This document shows, piece by piece, positions 8,689 to 19,247 of a stretch of DNA of 64,000 nucleotides. Under the pieces are notes generated by a model. That model was not told where the DNA came from and did not search any database. It saw nothing but the letters and a program-made list of their open reading frames with translations. This DNA is from Cupriavidus agavae (lineage in GTDB: Bacteria; Pseudomonadota; Gammaproteobacteria; Burkholderiales; Burkholderiaceae). A program made the translations under genes and the position numbers. Position 1 is the first letter of the stretch; each line of letters opens with the position of its first letter. The DNA lies in the NCBI RefSeq assembly GCF_004217045.1, contig NZ_SGXM01000007.1:1-64000 (forward strand), written 5' to 3'.

Positions 8689-9409
8689 CGCAAGACGCCG
8701 CCATCGCCACCACCTCCCCCACCATGATGATCGCCGGGCTCTCCAGCCCGGCGGCCAGCGCCTCGGCCAGCGTCTCCAGTGTCCCGGCCCACTGCCGTTC
8801 GTCACGGCAACTGGCGTGCATTACCACCGCCGCCGGCATGTCCGCGCGCATTCCCGCCTGCAGCAGCGCATCGCGGATTGCCGCGATCCTGAGCATTCCC
8901 ATATAGATCACCAGCGTGGTGCCGCTGGCGGCCAGCGCGCGCCAGTCGGGGTCGCCGTCGTCGCGGGTATGGGCGGTCACGAACGTCACGCCGTGGCAGT
9001 AGGCGCGATGGGTCAGGGCGATGCCGAGCGCCTGCGCCGCCGCCAGCCCGCTGCTGATGCCGTTGACGACCTCCACCTCGATGCCGTGTTCGCGCAGGAA
9101 GGCGGCCTCTTCGCCGCCCCGGCCGAATGTCAGCGGGTCGCCGCCTTTCACGCGCGCCACGCAGTGCCCGGCCTGCGCATGCGCCAGCGTCTGGGCCTGG
9201 ATGCTGGCCTGGCTGACCGAGCAGCGGCCGCCGCGCTTGCCCACTGGCACCATCTGCGTGCCGGGGCTCGCGTAGCACTGCATCGCGGCGGGCACCAGGT
9301 CGTCGACGAGCCAGACGCGGGCCTCCGCCAAGGCGCGCGCCGCCTTGACCGTCACCAGTTCGGGGTCGCCCGGACCCACGCCGACGAGCCAGACTTTTCC
9401 GGGTTGCAT
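8615..9409 (-). CDS. nirE: Uroporphyrinogen-III C-methyltransferase NirE
   Basis: SAM-dependent methyltransferase (CobA/NirE family, 264 aa) making precorrin-2 from uroporphyrinogen III, the branch to heme d1. Family motifs are VWLVGVGPGDPELVTVKA at the N terminus and ARVKGGDPLTFGRGGEE near residue 90. ATG 9409 is chosen because AGGAG is four bases upstream; a start 15 bases earlier lacks one. The last ~25 residues (CAPLPHAEEGQGVRAGG...) come from the palindromic repeat, so the ancestral stop was probably overrun. It is the last gene of the nir operon, so nirE is preferred over cobA. Confidence 0.85.
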   Translation of the reverse strand: MQPGKVWLVGVGPGDPELVTVKAARALAEARVWLVDDLVPAAMQCYASPGTQMVPVGKRGGRCSVSQASIQAQTLAHAQAGHCVARVKGGDPLTFGRGGEEAAFLREHGIEVEVVNGISSGLAAAQALGIALTHRAYCHGVTFVTAHTRDDGDPDWRALAASGTTLVIYMGMLRIAAIRDALLQAGMRADMPAAVVMHASCRDERQWAGTLETLAEALAAGLESPAIIMVGEVVAMAASCAPLPHAEEGQGVRAGGSACRLAAI

Positions 9410-9439
9410 TTCGCTCCTATCCATCGTCGTTTATCCAAT

Positions 9440-10945
9440 TCAGTGACTTGTGCCCGAAGAACGCGTGGTCTTGTTGAACACGTTGTACTTGCCGACTGGC
9501 CGGTCCATCGGCAGCCGTTTGATCTCGCGCCAGGTTGCCGCGTCATAGACGACGATGGCGCCCTCGGGCTCCATCAGGCTGACCAGCGCATGGCGGCCAT
9601 CGCGCGTGAACTCCACGTGGGCGGCCGTGCGGCCCGGCGACGGGGTCACGGTGCCCACCACCTTCAGAGACTGCTTGTCGATGATCTGCAGCGTATCGCG
9701 GCGTGGGCTCATCATCGCGTCGGTCCACGCATAGGGCGTGGCATCGTGGCTGCGGATGAAGAAGCCGGGGCCGTTGGTCGGTATCGTCGCCACGGTCTGC
9801 CAGCTTTTCATGTCGATCACGCTCAGCAGGCCCTGCCTGAGGTTGGGTGAAACCATCACGTCGCGGCCGTCGCGCTGCCAGGTGATGCCGCTGCCGAGGT
9901 GCGGCATGCCGGTCAGGGCGAGATCCGCCACCTTGCGGCCGGCGTCGAGATCAACCACCTGCCCGCCGCCCGCCCGCGACGCGCCGAGGATGTGCCGGTA
10001 GGGCTGGTCGAAGAAGAAATCGTCGAGCCGGTCTTCGAGCAGGATCCGGCGCGGGACCAGCGTGGCGTACGGAATTTCCCAGACTTCCGGGATGTCGCGC
10101 AGCGCCGCGATGAAGGCGCCGCGTGGCGCGGCATCGTAAACCGCCGAGACGCGCGACGGCACCCCGCCCTGCCCCAGCACCGGAAAGATCCGCGCCAGCG
10201 CCAGATCGTCGGCGCGCAGCAACACCATGGTCTGCGGCAGCGTGTTGCCAGCGAGCACCCACTGGCCGTCGTCGCTGACCGCCACGTTGCGCGTGTTCAG
10301 CCCGACTCGTATTTCCGCCACGAGCTGCAGGTTCCAGAGGTCGTACTTGCTGACCCAGCCGTCGCGGCTGGCCACGAACACGTAGCGGCCGTCGCGGCTG
10401 AACTTCGGCCCGCCGTGCAGCGCAAAACGCGTGGCGAAACGGTGGATCGGCTCCAGCCGGTCGCCGTCGAGCACGCTCAGGTGGTGCGTGCCGGACTCCA
10501 CCACCAGGAAGAGGTTCGACGGATCGGCGCTGAACACGGGACGGTCCGGCAGGCTGCCGGGCGCGTGGAACACGGTGCGCGACGCCCGGATCTCGTCCGC
10601 TTCCCAACGCGGGACATGCGACGGCGCGGTGCGCAGCCACGTCGCCAGCGCGGCGATCTGCGGCGCAGTCAGTGTCCCGGCAAAGCCCGGCATCTGCGTG
10701 GCGGGCCGGCCGTGGCGCAGCACGTCGAGCAGGGCGTCGGGCTTGAGCCGGTCGAGGCTCTCGGGCAGCAGCGCCGGGCCCATGCCGCCGAGGCGGTCGG
10801 CGCCGTGGCAGGCCGCGCACCGGCCGCCGTAGATACCGGCCACGTCCGGCTTTGCCGGGATGGCCGCCTCCGCCGCAGCGGGGCCGCCCGCAAGCATCGC
10901 CGCCAGCGTCATCAGCCCCAGCAGGCCGGCCAGAAGCGTTCTCAT
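9440..10945 (-). CDS. nirN: NirN, c-type cytochrome/d1-propeller protein
   Basis: Periplasmic protein of 501 aa with a signal peptide, a CxxCH heme c motif (Cys43-Cys46-His47) and a C-terminal eight-bladed d1-type beta-propeller similar to NirS. In other denitrifiers NirN performs the last dehydrogenation of dihydro-heme d1 and passes the cofactor to NirS. The start ATG overlaps the stop of nirJ (ATGA) and has GGAGG seven bases upstream. Similarity to NirS is clear, but the position in the assembly part of the operon and the lower conservation point to NirN. Confidence 0.87.
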   Translation of the reverse strand: MRTLLAGLLGLMTLAAMLAGGPAAAEAAIPAKPDVAGIYGGRCAACHGADRLGGMGPALLPESLDRLKPDALLDVLRHGRPATQMPGFAGTLTAPQIAALATWLRTAPSHVPRWEADEIRASRTVFHAPGSLPDRPVFSADPSNLFLVVESGTHHLSVLDGDRLEPIHRFATRFALHGGPKFSRDGRYVFVASRDGWVSKYDLWNLQLVAEIRVGLNTRNVAVSDDGQWVLAGNTLPQTMVLLRADDLALARIFPVLGQGGVPSRVSAVYDAAPRGAFIAALRDIPEVWEIPYATLVPRRILLEDRLDDFFFDQPYRHILGASRAGGGQVVDLDAGRKVADLALTGMPHLGSGITWQRDGRDVMVSPNLRQGLLSVIDMKSWQTVATIPTNGPGFFIRSHDATPYAWTDAMMSPRRDTLQIIDKQSLKVVGTVTPSPGRTAAHVEFTRDGRHALVSLMEPEGAIVVYDAATWREIKRLPMDRPVGKYNVFNKTTRSSGTSH

Positions 10946-12105
10946 CCCGCCACCTCCGCGCCCGGCACCTCGGCAATCTCCACATCCGACAGATAGCAGC
11001 CCGGATCCTCGGCCCACGGGTTGCCGCTGACCGCGAAGGCCCGCACCCGCGTGTTGCCATTGCAGATGTCGCGGTGCCGGCACGTCGCGCAGCGGCCTTC
11101 GAGCGGCCGGGGGCTGGACTTCAGGCCAGCCATCAGCGGGTGGGCACGGTCGGCCCAGATCTCGCCGAACGGCCGCTCGCGCACGTTGCCGAGCGAAACG
11201 TGCCACCACATCGTGTCCGGGTGGACGTTGCCGAGGTTGTCGATGTTCGCCACGCCCACGCCCGTGGCGTTGCCGCCCCAGTTCACCAGCCGCTCGCGCA
11301 TGTCGGCCAGCCGCCCCGGCTGGCGCCGCGCGATCCAGTACAGCAGCGCCACCCCGTCGGCATCGTTGTTGCCGGTCACGAAATCACCGGCCCGGCCCTG
11401 CAGCGTGCGCGCCCAGACATGGTCGAACAGCCAGTCCACGGCTACCCGCGTACGCGCGTGATGGGCATCGTCGCCGCGATGGTTGCTGCCGCGCCCCGCA
11501 TAGTTGAAATGCGAGAGATAGAACTTGTCGATCCCCTCGGCCTCGGCCAGCGCCACCACGTCGGGCAGCTCGTCGGCATTGGCTTCGGTCAGCGTCATCC
11601 GCACGCCGACGCGCAGCCCTGCGCGGCGCGCGGTGCGCAAGCCGGCGAGCGCCGTGTCGAAGGCGCCTTCACTGCGCCGGAAGCGGTCGTGCGTGGCGCG
11701 CAGCCCGTCCAGGCTGACGCCGACGTAGTCCACGCCGCAGGCCAGCAGCCGGGCGGCGTGCCGGGCGTCGAGCAGCGTGCCGTTGGACGACACCGAGACA
11801 TGGAAGCCCAGCCCGCTGGCCTCGGCGGCAATGTCGTATAGGTCCGGCCGCAGCAGCGGCTCGCCGCCGGACAGGATCAGCGCCGGCACGCGCGCCGCCT
11901 TGAGCTGGTGCAGCACGGCCAGCGCCTGCCCGGTCGACAGTTCGCCCTTGAAATCGGTATCGGCCGACGTCGAGTAGCAGTGCTTGCAGTTGAGGTTGCA
12001 GCGGCGGATCAGGTTCCAGATCACGACCGGGCCAGCGTGCCGGCGTGGTGCCGGCACGGCGCCGCCGTCGCGCAGCGCTTCCATGAAGCGGGACAGTCTA
12101 AACAT
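10942..12105 (-). CDS. nirJ: Radical SAM heme d1 synthesis protein NirJ
   Basis: Radical SAM enzyme of 387 aa with the cluster motif CNLNCKHC (Cys36, Cys40, Cys43). NirJ removes propionate side chains during heme d1 synthesis in the cytoplasm. A SPASM/Twitch-like C-terminal region with extra cysteines (CATCRHRDIC) is present, as in the family. Start ATG 12105 has GGAG eight bases upstream and overlaps the end of nirH by 8 bp; the nirN start overlaps its stop. Confidence 0.92.
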   Translation of the reverse strand: MFRLSRFMEALRDGGAVPAPRRHAGPVVIWNLIRRCNLNCKHCYSTSADTDFKGELSTGQALAVLHQLKAARVPALILSGGEPLLRPDLYDIAAEASGLGFHVSVSSNGTLLDARHAARLLACGVDYVGVSLDGLRATHDRFRRSEGAFDTALAGLRTARRAGLRVGVRMTLTEANADELPDVVALAEAEGIDKFYLSHFNYAGRGSNHRGDDAHHARTRVAVDWLFDHVWARTLQGRAGDFVTGNNDADGVALLYWIARRQPGRLADMRERLVNWGGNATGVGVANIDNLGNVHPDTMWWHVSLGNVRERPFGEIWADRAHPLMAGLKSSPRPLEGRCATCRHRDICNGNTRVRAFAVSGNPWAEDPGCYLSDVEIAEVPGAEVAG

Positions 12106-12634
12106 GGTGGGATCTCCCCGGCGCCGACAGCCGCAGGCCGGTTTTCTTGAGGATGCGGGTGGACCAGAGCACGTCATGGGCGCGGCAGGCGTGGCCGAGC
12201 AGCGCCCGGATCTGGTCGATCTGCGGCGCGGCCAGCTCGCGCGAGCGGGCGTGGACCATCGCAAACAGGTTGTACGGCCAGCCGGGCGCTCTCGGGCGCA
12301 GGTAGCAGTGGCTGACGAATGCGAGCGCGCCGACGCGTTCGCCCAGCCGTCCGGCCTCGGCATCGTCGACGTCCCAGACCGTCATGCCATTGGCGCGCCA
12401 GCCCAGCGCATAGTGGTTCGGCACGGCGCCGACGCGCCGCAGCAGCCCCGACTCGCGCATGGCGATGAAGCGCGCCAGCACCTGCGCCTCGCTCAGGCCC
12501 AGCGGTTCGCCAAGCACGCGCCACGGCGCCGGCACCAGTGGCAGGCCGGCCTGGGTGGCGGCGATCAGCGCGCGGTCGATGGGGTCGATCGGGTCGATCG
12601 GGTCAATGGGATCGATGGGGACGGGTCGGGGCAT
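12098..12634 (-). CDS. nirH: Siroheme decarboxylase subunit NirH
   Basis: AsnC/Lrp-like protein of 178 aa. NirD, NirL, NirG and NirH together decarboxylate siroheme to didecarboxysiroheme in heme d1 synthesis. The N-terminal winged helix and the block PYNLFAMVHARSRE are shared with the other paralogues in this operon. Start ATG is one base after the nirG stop. The N terminus carries an odd (Ile-Asp-Pro)x4 run encoded by a 9-bp tandem repeat (12575-12618), which the other paralogues lack. Confidence 0.88.
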   Translation of the reverse strand: MPRPVPIDPIDPIDPIDPIDRALIAATQAGLPLVPAPWRVLGEPLGLSEAQVLARFIAMRESGLLRRVGAVPNHYALGWRANGMTVWDVDDAEAGRLGERVGALAFVSHCYLRPRAPGWPYNLFAMVHARSRELAAPQIDQIRALLGHACRAHDVLWSTRILKKTGLRLSAPGRSHHV

Positions 12635-12635
12635 G

Positions 12636-13088
12636 TCAGGCGGGCAGGTACAGGTTGACGAAGAACTCGCGCTGCTTCGGGAACGGCAGGATCTCCACGC
12701 CCGCGCTGGCCGCGATGCGCGCCAGCGCTGCAGGCAGATCGGCCGCTGCTTCGAGCGCCACGACGAACCACAGGTTGAGCCGGTGCGTGCGTTCGTAGTG
12801 ATGGGCCACTTCCCGGTGCGCGTTGATCGCGGCAATCACTGCTTCCAGCCGCCCGGCCGGCGCGTGGCACGCGCACAGCACGAACTGGCCACCGGCGCGC
12901 TCGATCTGGAACAGCGGGCCAAAGCGCGTCAGCACGCCGCGCGCCAGCAGCGATGCCAGGCGCCGCAGCAGTTCGGCCTCGTCGATGCCGAGCCGCGCCG
13001 CGGCGTCGGCATACGGGCGCGGCGTCAGCGGCAGCCCGCGCTGCAGGGCGTTGACGACCTGGCGGTCGAGCGGATCGAGCGGCGTCAT
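12636..13088 (-). CDS. nirG: Siroheme decarboxylase subunit NirG
   Basis: AsnC/Lrp-like protein of 150 aa, the second single-domain paralogue of the siroheme decarboxylase set. Characteristic elements are the winged helix near residues 8-60 and the block YERTHRLNLWFVV. Its start overlaps the nirDL stop (ATGA). It ends PFPKQREFFVNLYLPA, similar to the first half of nirDL (PMEREYHIDLGFPM), so it is assigned as NirG by order between nirDL and nirH. Confidence 0.86.
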   Translation of the reverse strand: MTPLDPLDRQVVNALQRGLPLTPRPYADAAARLGIDEAELLRRLASLLARGVLTRFGPLFQIERAGGQFVLCACHAPAGRLEAVIAAINAHREVAHHYERTHRLNLWFVVALEAAADLPAALARIAASAGVEILPFPKQREFFVNLYLPA

Positions 13089-14077
13089 GCGCACACCGGC
13101 TCCCAGCTGTAGCGGGTGCCGCGCTGCCTGTAGCAAGTGCCGCTGCGCAGGACCAGGCCGGGCAGCGACGCCATGCCGGCCTGCCGGTCGAAGTGGTCGA
13201 GCGCCCCCTGCAATTCGGCTTCGCTGCGCGCATGGACCATCGCGTAGAGGTTGTAGCGCCAGACCGGGCCGCGGCGTGCGCGCCGGTAGCACAGGCTGAC
13301 CGGAGACACGCGGGCGAGCCGGGTGCCCACCGCATCCACGCGGTTGTCGGGCACATCCCAGACACACATCGCGTTGTTCCCGTAGCCGAAGCGCCGGTGG
13401 TGCAGGATGGCGCCAAAACGGCGGATCACGCCGCTGGCCTGCCATTGCGCGATGCGAGTCAGCACGCGGTGCAGCGGTATGCCGCTCTGGCGCGCCAGCG
13501 CATGGAACGGCTCCGGCGTCAGCGGCAGCCCGCGTTCCAGCGCCGCCACGAGCCGCCAGTCGGCGTCGTCGAGTGCTTCGGCCGCCACCGGCTGCCGGCG
13601 CGGGTTGCCCGCCGCGCCGCGCGCGCCCGACATCGGAAAACCCAGGTCGATGTGGTATTCGCGCTCCATCGGCAGGTCAAGTGGCGTCTGCCCCACTTCC
13701 TCGGCAATGTCCCGCAGCAGCGCGTCGAGCGCCGGGCGATGGCGGGCGCCCGCCACGAACCAGAGGTTGAAGCGGTGGCCGCTGCGGGCATAGTTGTGGC
13801 TGACGGCGCCGTGGGCGTTCACGCGGGCCGCCACCCGGGCCAGGTCGGCCCGGTCCACGGCCAGCGCGGCCAGCGTGCTGGCGCCGATCACGTTCGGCGC
13901 GAAAACGGCGCCAATCCGGCTGACACGGCCCGCGCCCACATCGCGCGCCAGCAGGCTCAGCACCGCATGCTCGGTCAGGTTCAGCGGCGTGCCGGCGCTG
14001 CGGAAGGGGCGCGGCTCGATCGGGAATCCGCGCTGGATACTGTCGTAGAAGCGTTGCTCGTCCACCATGGCGCTCAC
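13085..14077 (-). CDS. nirDL: Fused siroheme decarboxylase NirDL
   Basis: Protein of about 330 aa with two AsnC/Lrp-like halves: residues ~1-155 resemble NirD and ~175-330 resemble NirL. Each half has a winged helix and a ligand-binding segment (YARSGHRFNLWFVAG in the first, VWRYNLYAMVHARSE in the second). The NirD-NirL fusion is known in several denitrifiers. Start: GTG 14077 overlaps the nirF stop (GTGA) like its neighbours; ATG 14068 three codons later is an alternative. Neither has a strong Shine-Dalgarno sequence, so translation is probably coupled. Confidence 0.87.
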   Translation of the reverse strand: MSAMVDEQRFYDSIQRGFPIEPRPFRSAGTPLNLTEHAVLSLLARDVGAGRVSRIGAVFAPNVIGASTLAALAVDRADLARVAARVNAHGAVSHNYARSGHRFNLWFVAGARHRPALDALLRDIAEEVGQTPLDLPMEREYHIDLGFPMSGARGAAGNPRRQPVAAEALDDADWRLVAALERGLPLTPEPFHALARQSGIPLHRVLTRIAQWQASGVIRRFGAILHHRRFGYGNNAMCVWDVPDNRVDAVGTRLARVSPVSLCYRRARRGPVWRYNLYAMVHARSEAELQGALDHFDRQAGMASLPGLVLRSGTCYRQRGTRYSWEPVCA

Positions 14078-15333
14078 ATGCCCATGCGCTGGGCGCGTGC
14101 GGTGAAGAAGATGCCCGAGGGCTGGTCGGCCGGCAGCGTGGCCACGCGCCGCAGCGTGGCGGTGTCGTAGATCTCCACGCGGTTGTCGTCGCGGCACGAC
14201 AGCCAGAGCGACTCGCCTTTCGGCGTGAACTCCATGTGCAGCACGCCCCGGCACGGCGTCAGCGTCTTCACCACGCGGCGCGTGGCGGTATCGATGACCT
14301 GCACCGTGTCGTTCTTCGGGAACGCGAAGTTGACCCAGACCTGGCGCCCGTCCGGCCGCGCCATCGCAAAGACGGGCTGCCCGGCCACGGGCACGCGGCC
14401 CTGTTCCTGCCAGCCCCGCGCCGGATCGGCCACGAGCAGTTCATGGCGCCCGATCGCCGGCAGCCACGCCTGGCCCTGCGCCATCGCCCAGCCGCGCAGG
14501 TGCGGCATCTTGTAGACCGGCAGCGGTGCCTCGCCCCGGCCATAGCCGGACAGCACCTTGCGCGCGGCCGGCGGCGCCTGCCAGAGATCGACCAGCGACA
14601 GGCCATCCTCGCCGAACAGGCCGGCCAGATACCAGCGGCCATCGGGCGTCACGAGGGCGTCGTACGGCTGCCTGCCGGCCGGCAGTTTCGTGACGGCGGG
14701 CTGGCGCGGGTCCGAGGCGTCGATGATCCAGATCTCGCCGGCCTCGAACAGGCTGGCGGCCAGCCGCTGCCCCGGCAGGTCGGCCAGGCCGACCACCTTG
14801 GACGGCCGCCCATCGGCGCCCGTTGCCGGAATCTCGGCCAGCAGTTCCAGCGTATCGGCATCGAACAGCTTGATCCCGCCCGGCGCGTAGTTCTGCGCCG
14901 CCACCACCCGGCCGTTCTGCAGGATGGCGCCGCCGATGCTGTTGCCGGCTTGCCTGATACGGTGGGTGATGGTCCGGGTCAGCAGGTCGATGCGCGTCAG
15001 GCCGCCGTCGCGGCCGAACACGTAGGCGTGGCGGCCGTCGCGCCCGAACACCACGCTCGCGTGCGACAGGTCGCCCAGCCCCTCGACCGTGCCGAGGTGC
15101 GTCCTGCCCGTGGTTTCCACCACCTGGATGCGGCCGGCGGCGCGCTCGATCACCACCCCGAGGTCACCGGTGCCCCGCAGGTCCGTGGGCGGCGCGAGCG
15201 GTGCGCACGCCGATGCGGCACAGGCCGCCGCGAGCCACGGCGCCGCGCGGCCGCTCAGTCGTACCAGTTGCCGTCGGAGAAGGCCGGCGGGACGGCGGGC
15301 GGGGTGCCGGCCTGAAGTCGATCGATCAGCCAT
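14074..15333 (-). CDS. nirF: Heme d1 biosynthesis protein NirF
   Basis: Beta-propeller protein homologous to the d1 domain of NirS but without a heme c domain; NirF binds a d1 precursor and acts late in synthesis in the periplasm. The nearest in-frame start is ATG 15333, overlapping nirC by 79 bp, giving 419 aa. The N terminus has a basic stretch, then a hydrophobic Ala-rich segment with cysteines (ASACAPLAPP) that may be a lipoprotein cleavage site, as reported for some NirF proteins. The long overlap is unusual for this tightly packed operon, and a start codon other than ATG/GTG/TTG cannot be excluded. Confidence 0.85.
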   Translation of the reverse strand: MADRSTSGRHPARRPAGLLRRQLVRLSGRAAPWLAAACAASACAPLAPPTDLRGTGDLGVVIERAAGRIQVVETTGRTHLGTVEGLGDLSHASVVFGRDGRHAYVFGRDGGLTRIDLLTRTITHRIRQAGNSIGGAILQNGRVVAAQNYAPGGIKLFDADTLELLAEIPATGADGRPSKVVGLADLPGQRLAASLFEAGEIWIIDASDPRQPAVTKLPAGRQPYDALVTPDGRWYLAGLFGEDGLSLVDLWQAPPAARKVLSGYGRGEAPLPVYKMPHLRGWAMAQGQAWLPAIGRHELLVADPARGWQEQGRVPVAGQPVFAMARPDGRQVWVNFAFPKNDTVQVIDTATRRVVKTLTPCRGVLHMEFTPKGESLWLSCRDDNRVEIYDTATLRRVATLPADQPSGIFFTARAQRMGM

Positions 15334-15623
15334 TGGGCTTCTTCCTGCGTCATGAACGGTTGCCAGGGCGGCATGGCGGTGCCGGGCCGGCCCAGCAGCA
15401 CGGTGGCCGCAAGGCCGTCGCGCGGCTTGCCGGCCAGCGCCTGCGCCGTCAGCGGCGAACCCAGCCCGCCCTGCAGCGTCATGCCGTGGCACGCGCCACA
15501 GTCATCGCGCAGCCAGCGGGCCAGTTGGGCCTGGCGGAGCGCGGCCGGCTCGGGCGGTGCAGCGGGCGCGCCGCCCGCGAGCACGGCCGCCGCCAGGCCC
15601 AGCCATGTGAGGCGCCGGGTCAT
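15255..15623 (-). CDS. nirC: Periplasmic cytochrome c NirC
   Basis: Small c-type cytochrome, 122 aa: signal peptide (MTRRLTWLGLAAAVLAGG), heme motif CGACH (Cys42, Cys45, His46), and a Met-containing distal segment GTAMPPW. NirC homologues can donate electrons to NirS or assist heme d1 maturation. It begins three bases after the nirM stop and its 3' end overlaps nirF. Confidence 0.88.
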   Translation of the reverse strand: MTRRLTWLGLAAAVLAGGAPAAPPEPAALRQAQLARWLRDDCGACHGMTLQGGLGSPLTAQALAGKPRDGLAATVLLGRPGTAMPPWQPFMTQEEAQWLIDRLQAGTPPAVPPAFSDGNWYD

Positions 15624-15626
15624 CGG

Positions 15627-15932
15627 TCAGAGGCCGAGTACCCACTTGGCCAGCGCGTTGGCGTCGGCCTCGCTGACGGCGTTCGGCGGCATCGGGATAC
15701 CGCCCCATCGGCCGCTGCTGCCCTTGAGGATGCTCTGCGCAATCTGCGCGGCGGCGCCCTTGTCGCTCTTGTACTTCGCGGCCACGTCCTTGAACGATGG
15801 CCCGAGGACCTTCTTGTCGACGGCGTGGCAAGCCATGCAGTTCTTGCTCTTGGCCAGTTCCGCGCTGGCCTGCGCGGACAGCGGCAGCGCCACGGCCAGC
15901 AGGGCGGCGCCGAGGACGGTTGCGGGATGCAT
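15627..15932 (-). CDS. nirM: Cytochrome c551 (NirM-type electron donor)
   Basis: Mature cytochrome c551-like protein, 101 aa, with signal peptide, CMACH (Cys32, Cys35, His36) and distal ligand Met81 in GIPMPPN. It is the expected periplasmic electron donor to cytochrome cd1. AGGAG is six bases before ATG. It follows nirS by 69 bp, the same order as in Pseudomonas nirSMC operons. Confidence 0.9.
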   Translation of the reverse strand: MHPATVLGAALLAVALPLSAQASAELAKSKNCMACHAVDKKVLGPSFKDVAAKYKSDKGAAAQIAQSILKGSSGRWGGIPMPPNAVSEADANALAKWVLGL

Positions 15933-16001
15933 AGTGTTCTCCTGAAAAAAGACCGATCGGAGCAGGCGGCCGGCGCCAGCGCGCCAGCCGCCCGCGCCGG
16001 A

Positions 16002-17714
<1,713 letters not shown>

Positions 17715-17741
17715 TCATCGTGATAAAGCGAGAAAGCGGGA

Positions 17742-17755
17742 TTGATGGCCGTCAA
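17742..17755 (-). promoter_or_regulatory. Dnr/FNR-type box upstream of nirS
   Basis: On the minus strand TTGAC-GGCC-ATCAA matches the FNR/Dnr consensus TTGAT-N4-ATCAA with one mismatch. It is centred 94 bp upstream of the nirS start. A -10-like GATGAT (minus strand, 17714-17719) lies where expected if the box is at -41.5. This suggests activation under low oxygen, with NO if a Dnr-type regulator is used. Confidence 0.7.
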
Positions 17756-17920
17756 CTGCGGCAGAGGTGGTCAGGAACTTCGCAGATGGGCCGCCGCGCA
17801 TGGCCGCAGATGGCCCAGGAACTGTTGGAGAAACGGGATGCCGGACCGCGTGGAGGGCAAAAGACCCTATGCGGGGAAAGGGTAAGCGGTGCTGGAGCGT
17901 GCGGTGCTGCTTCTCTTGCG

Positions 17921-17949
17921 CCCCCCTCCCGCCAGGCGCGAGAGGGGAG
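17921..17949. repeat. REP-like palindromic repeat, copy B
   Basis: A degenerate single hairpin, CCCCCCTCCCGCC followed by GCGCGAGAGGGG, related to copies A, C and D. It lies between the end of mltA and the nirS promoter. The rest of 17655-17980 holds the Dnr box and no convincing gene. Confidence 0.7.
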
Positions 17950-17980
17950 CACCCAATTGGGTGATGTGGATGCCGGAGAC

Positions 17981-19138
17981 TTATCCTCGCGGCATCAGCA
18001 CCCACATGCGGCCGCCCTGCTTCATGCGGCCGGCGGTTTCGCCGGCGGCGTCGCCGGCGCCCCAGAAGAAGTCGGCGCGGACGCCGCCCTTGATGGCGGA
18101 GCCGGTGTCCTGGGCGAACATCAGCCGCTGGATGGGTTCCGTCGAGAGCGGGCGGGTGGTGGAGAGGAAGACCGGCACGCCGAGCGGGATCGTAGCGGGG
18201 TCCACGGCGATCGAGCGTTCGGCGGTCAGCGGCACGCCGAGGGCGCCCACCGGACCGTCGTTGTTCGGGGGCAGTTCGCGGAAGAACACGAAGCGCGGGT
18301 TCACGTTGAGCATTTCCTCGACGCGCGCCGGGTTGGCCTTCGCCCACGCCTTGATGCCCTGCATCGTGGCCTGGGACGCCGTGATCTCGCCCCGGTCGAG
18401 CAGCCATTTGCCGAACGAGCGGAACGGCTGGTCGTTGGTGCCGCCGAAGCCCACGCGCATGATCTTGCCGTCGGGCAGGCGGATGCGGCCCGAGCCCTGG
18501 ATCTGCAGGAAGGCCGCTTCCACGGCGTCATCCACGTAGACCAGTTCGCTGCCGCGCATCGCCGGGTTCTGCAGCAGTTCGCCGCGTGCCGGCAACGCGC
18601 CCTTGCCCAGTTGCGGCGGGCGGCGGTACAGCGGCACCTGGTACGCCCCCTGGCGCACGCGCGAGCCGTGCAGGATGGGTTCGTAATAGCCGGTGATCAG
18701 GCCGCTGTCGGTGCCGTCGAGGTTGACCACCCGGTACGGCTGGAAATGGGTCTCGAAATAGGTGCGCAGCGCCGGCAGGTCGCCGGCATCGACCATCAGC
18801 CCGACCGTGCACACGCGGTTCCACTCGGGCTTCTTCTTCAGCGCCTGGCAGCTGGCCTGCAGCGCGGGCCAGGCGGCGCGCACGTCGTCCTGGCTCCAGC
18901 CGCCGATGTCGGCCCAGCTCGCCGGTTGCAGCCGGCCGGCAGTGGGCGAGGTGGACGGCGGCGTGGTGCCCGTGCCGCCCGGCGGCAGGATGCGCGGCGG
19001 CGGGCCGCTCATGCAGCCGGCCAGCAGCGCGGCGCCGAGCGCCGCGCCGGCCAGGCCGGGCCAGCCACGCGAGGCTGCGCCGGCACTGGCAGTCGAAGGG
19101 GTTGCGCGGGTTCCGCGCAGGGAAAACTGATAAGCCAT
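17981..19138 (-). CDS. mltA: Membrane-bound lytic transglycosylase MltA
   Basis: Outer-membrane lipoprotein, 385 aa, cleaving peptidoglycan glycan strands. It has a signal peptide with lipobox LLAGC, the MltA barrel domain (GLITGYYEPILHGS) and a C-terminal 3D domain where conserved Asp residues appear in LMFAQDTGSAIKGGVRADFF. The ATG at 19138 is chosen because it starts the signal peptide (MAYQFSLRG); further upstream the frame is not signal-like. It is divergent from a small membrane protein gene. Confidence 0.93.
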   Translation of the reverse strand: MAYQFSLRGTRATPSTASAGAASRGWPGLAGAALGAALLAGCMSGPPPRILPPGGTGTTPPSTSPTAGRLQPASWADIGGWSQDDVRAAWPALQASCQALKKKPEWNRVCTVGLMVDAGDLPALRTYFETHFQPYRVVNLDGTDSGLITGYYEPILHGSRVRQGAYQVPLYRRPPQLGKGALPARGELLQNPAMRGSELVYVDDAVEAAFLQIQGSGRIRLPDGKIMRVGFGGTNDQPFRSFGKWLLDRGEITASQATMQGIKAWAKANPARVEEMLNVNPRFVFFRELPPNNDGPVGALGVPLTAERSIAVDPATIPLGVPVFLSTTRPLSTEPIQRLMFAQDTGSAIKGGVRADFFWGAGDAAGETAGRMKQGGRMWVLMPRG

Positions 19139-19247
19139 CGTGTTCGATTCTTCCGCATGGCGGGCGGCGCAGCGCGTCCCGCATGTCCTACAATCTGAAG
19201 CCGTTCCGTCGATTTCCCCGGCTTTCCAGGGGCGCCCCCATACCGCG

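Noticed and set aside
9440-10945. Second nirS copy
   Set aside because: It has a heme c motif and d1-type propeller, but its operon position and divergence fit NirN; the bona fide nirS is at 16002-17654.
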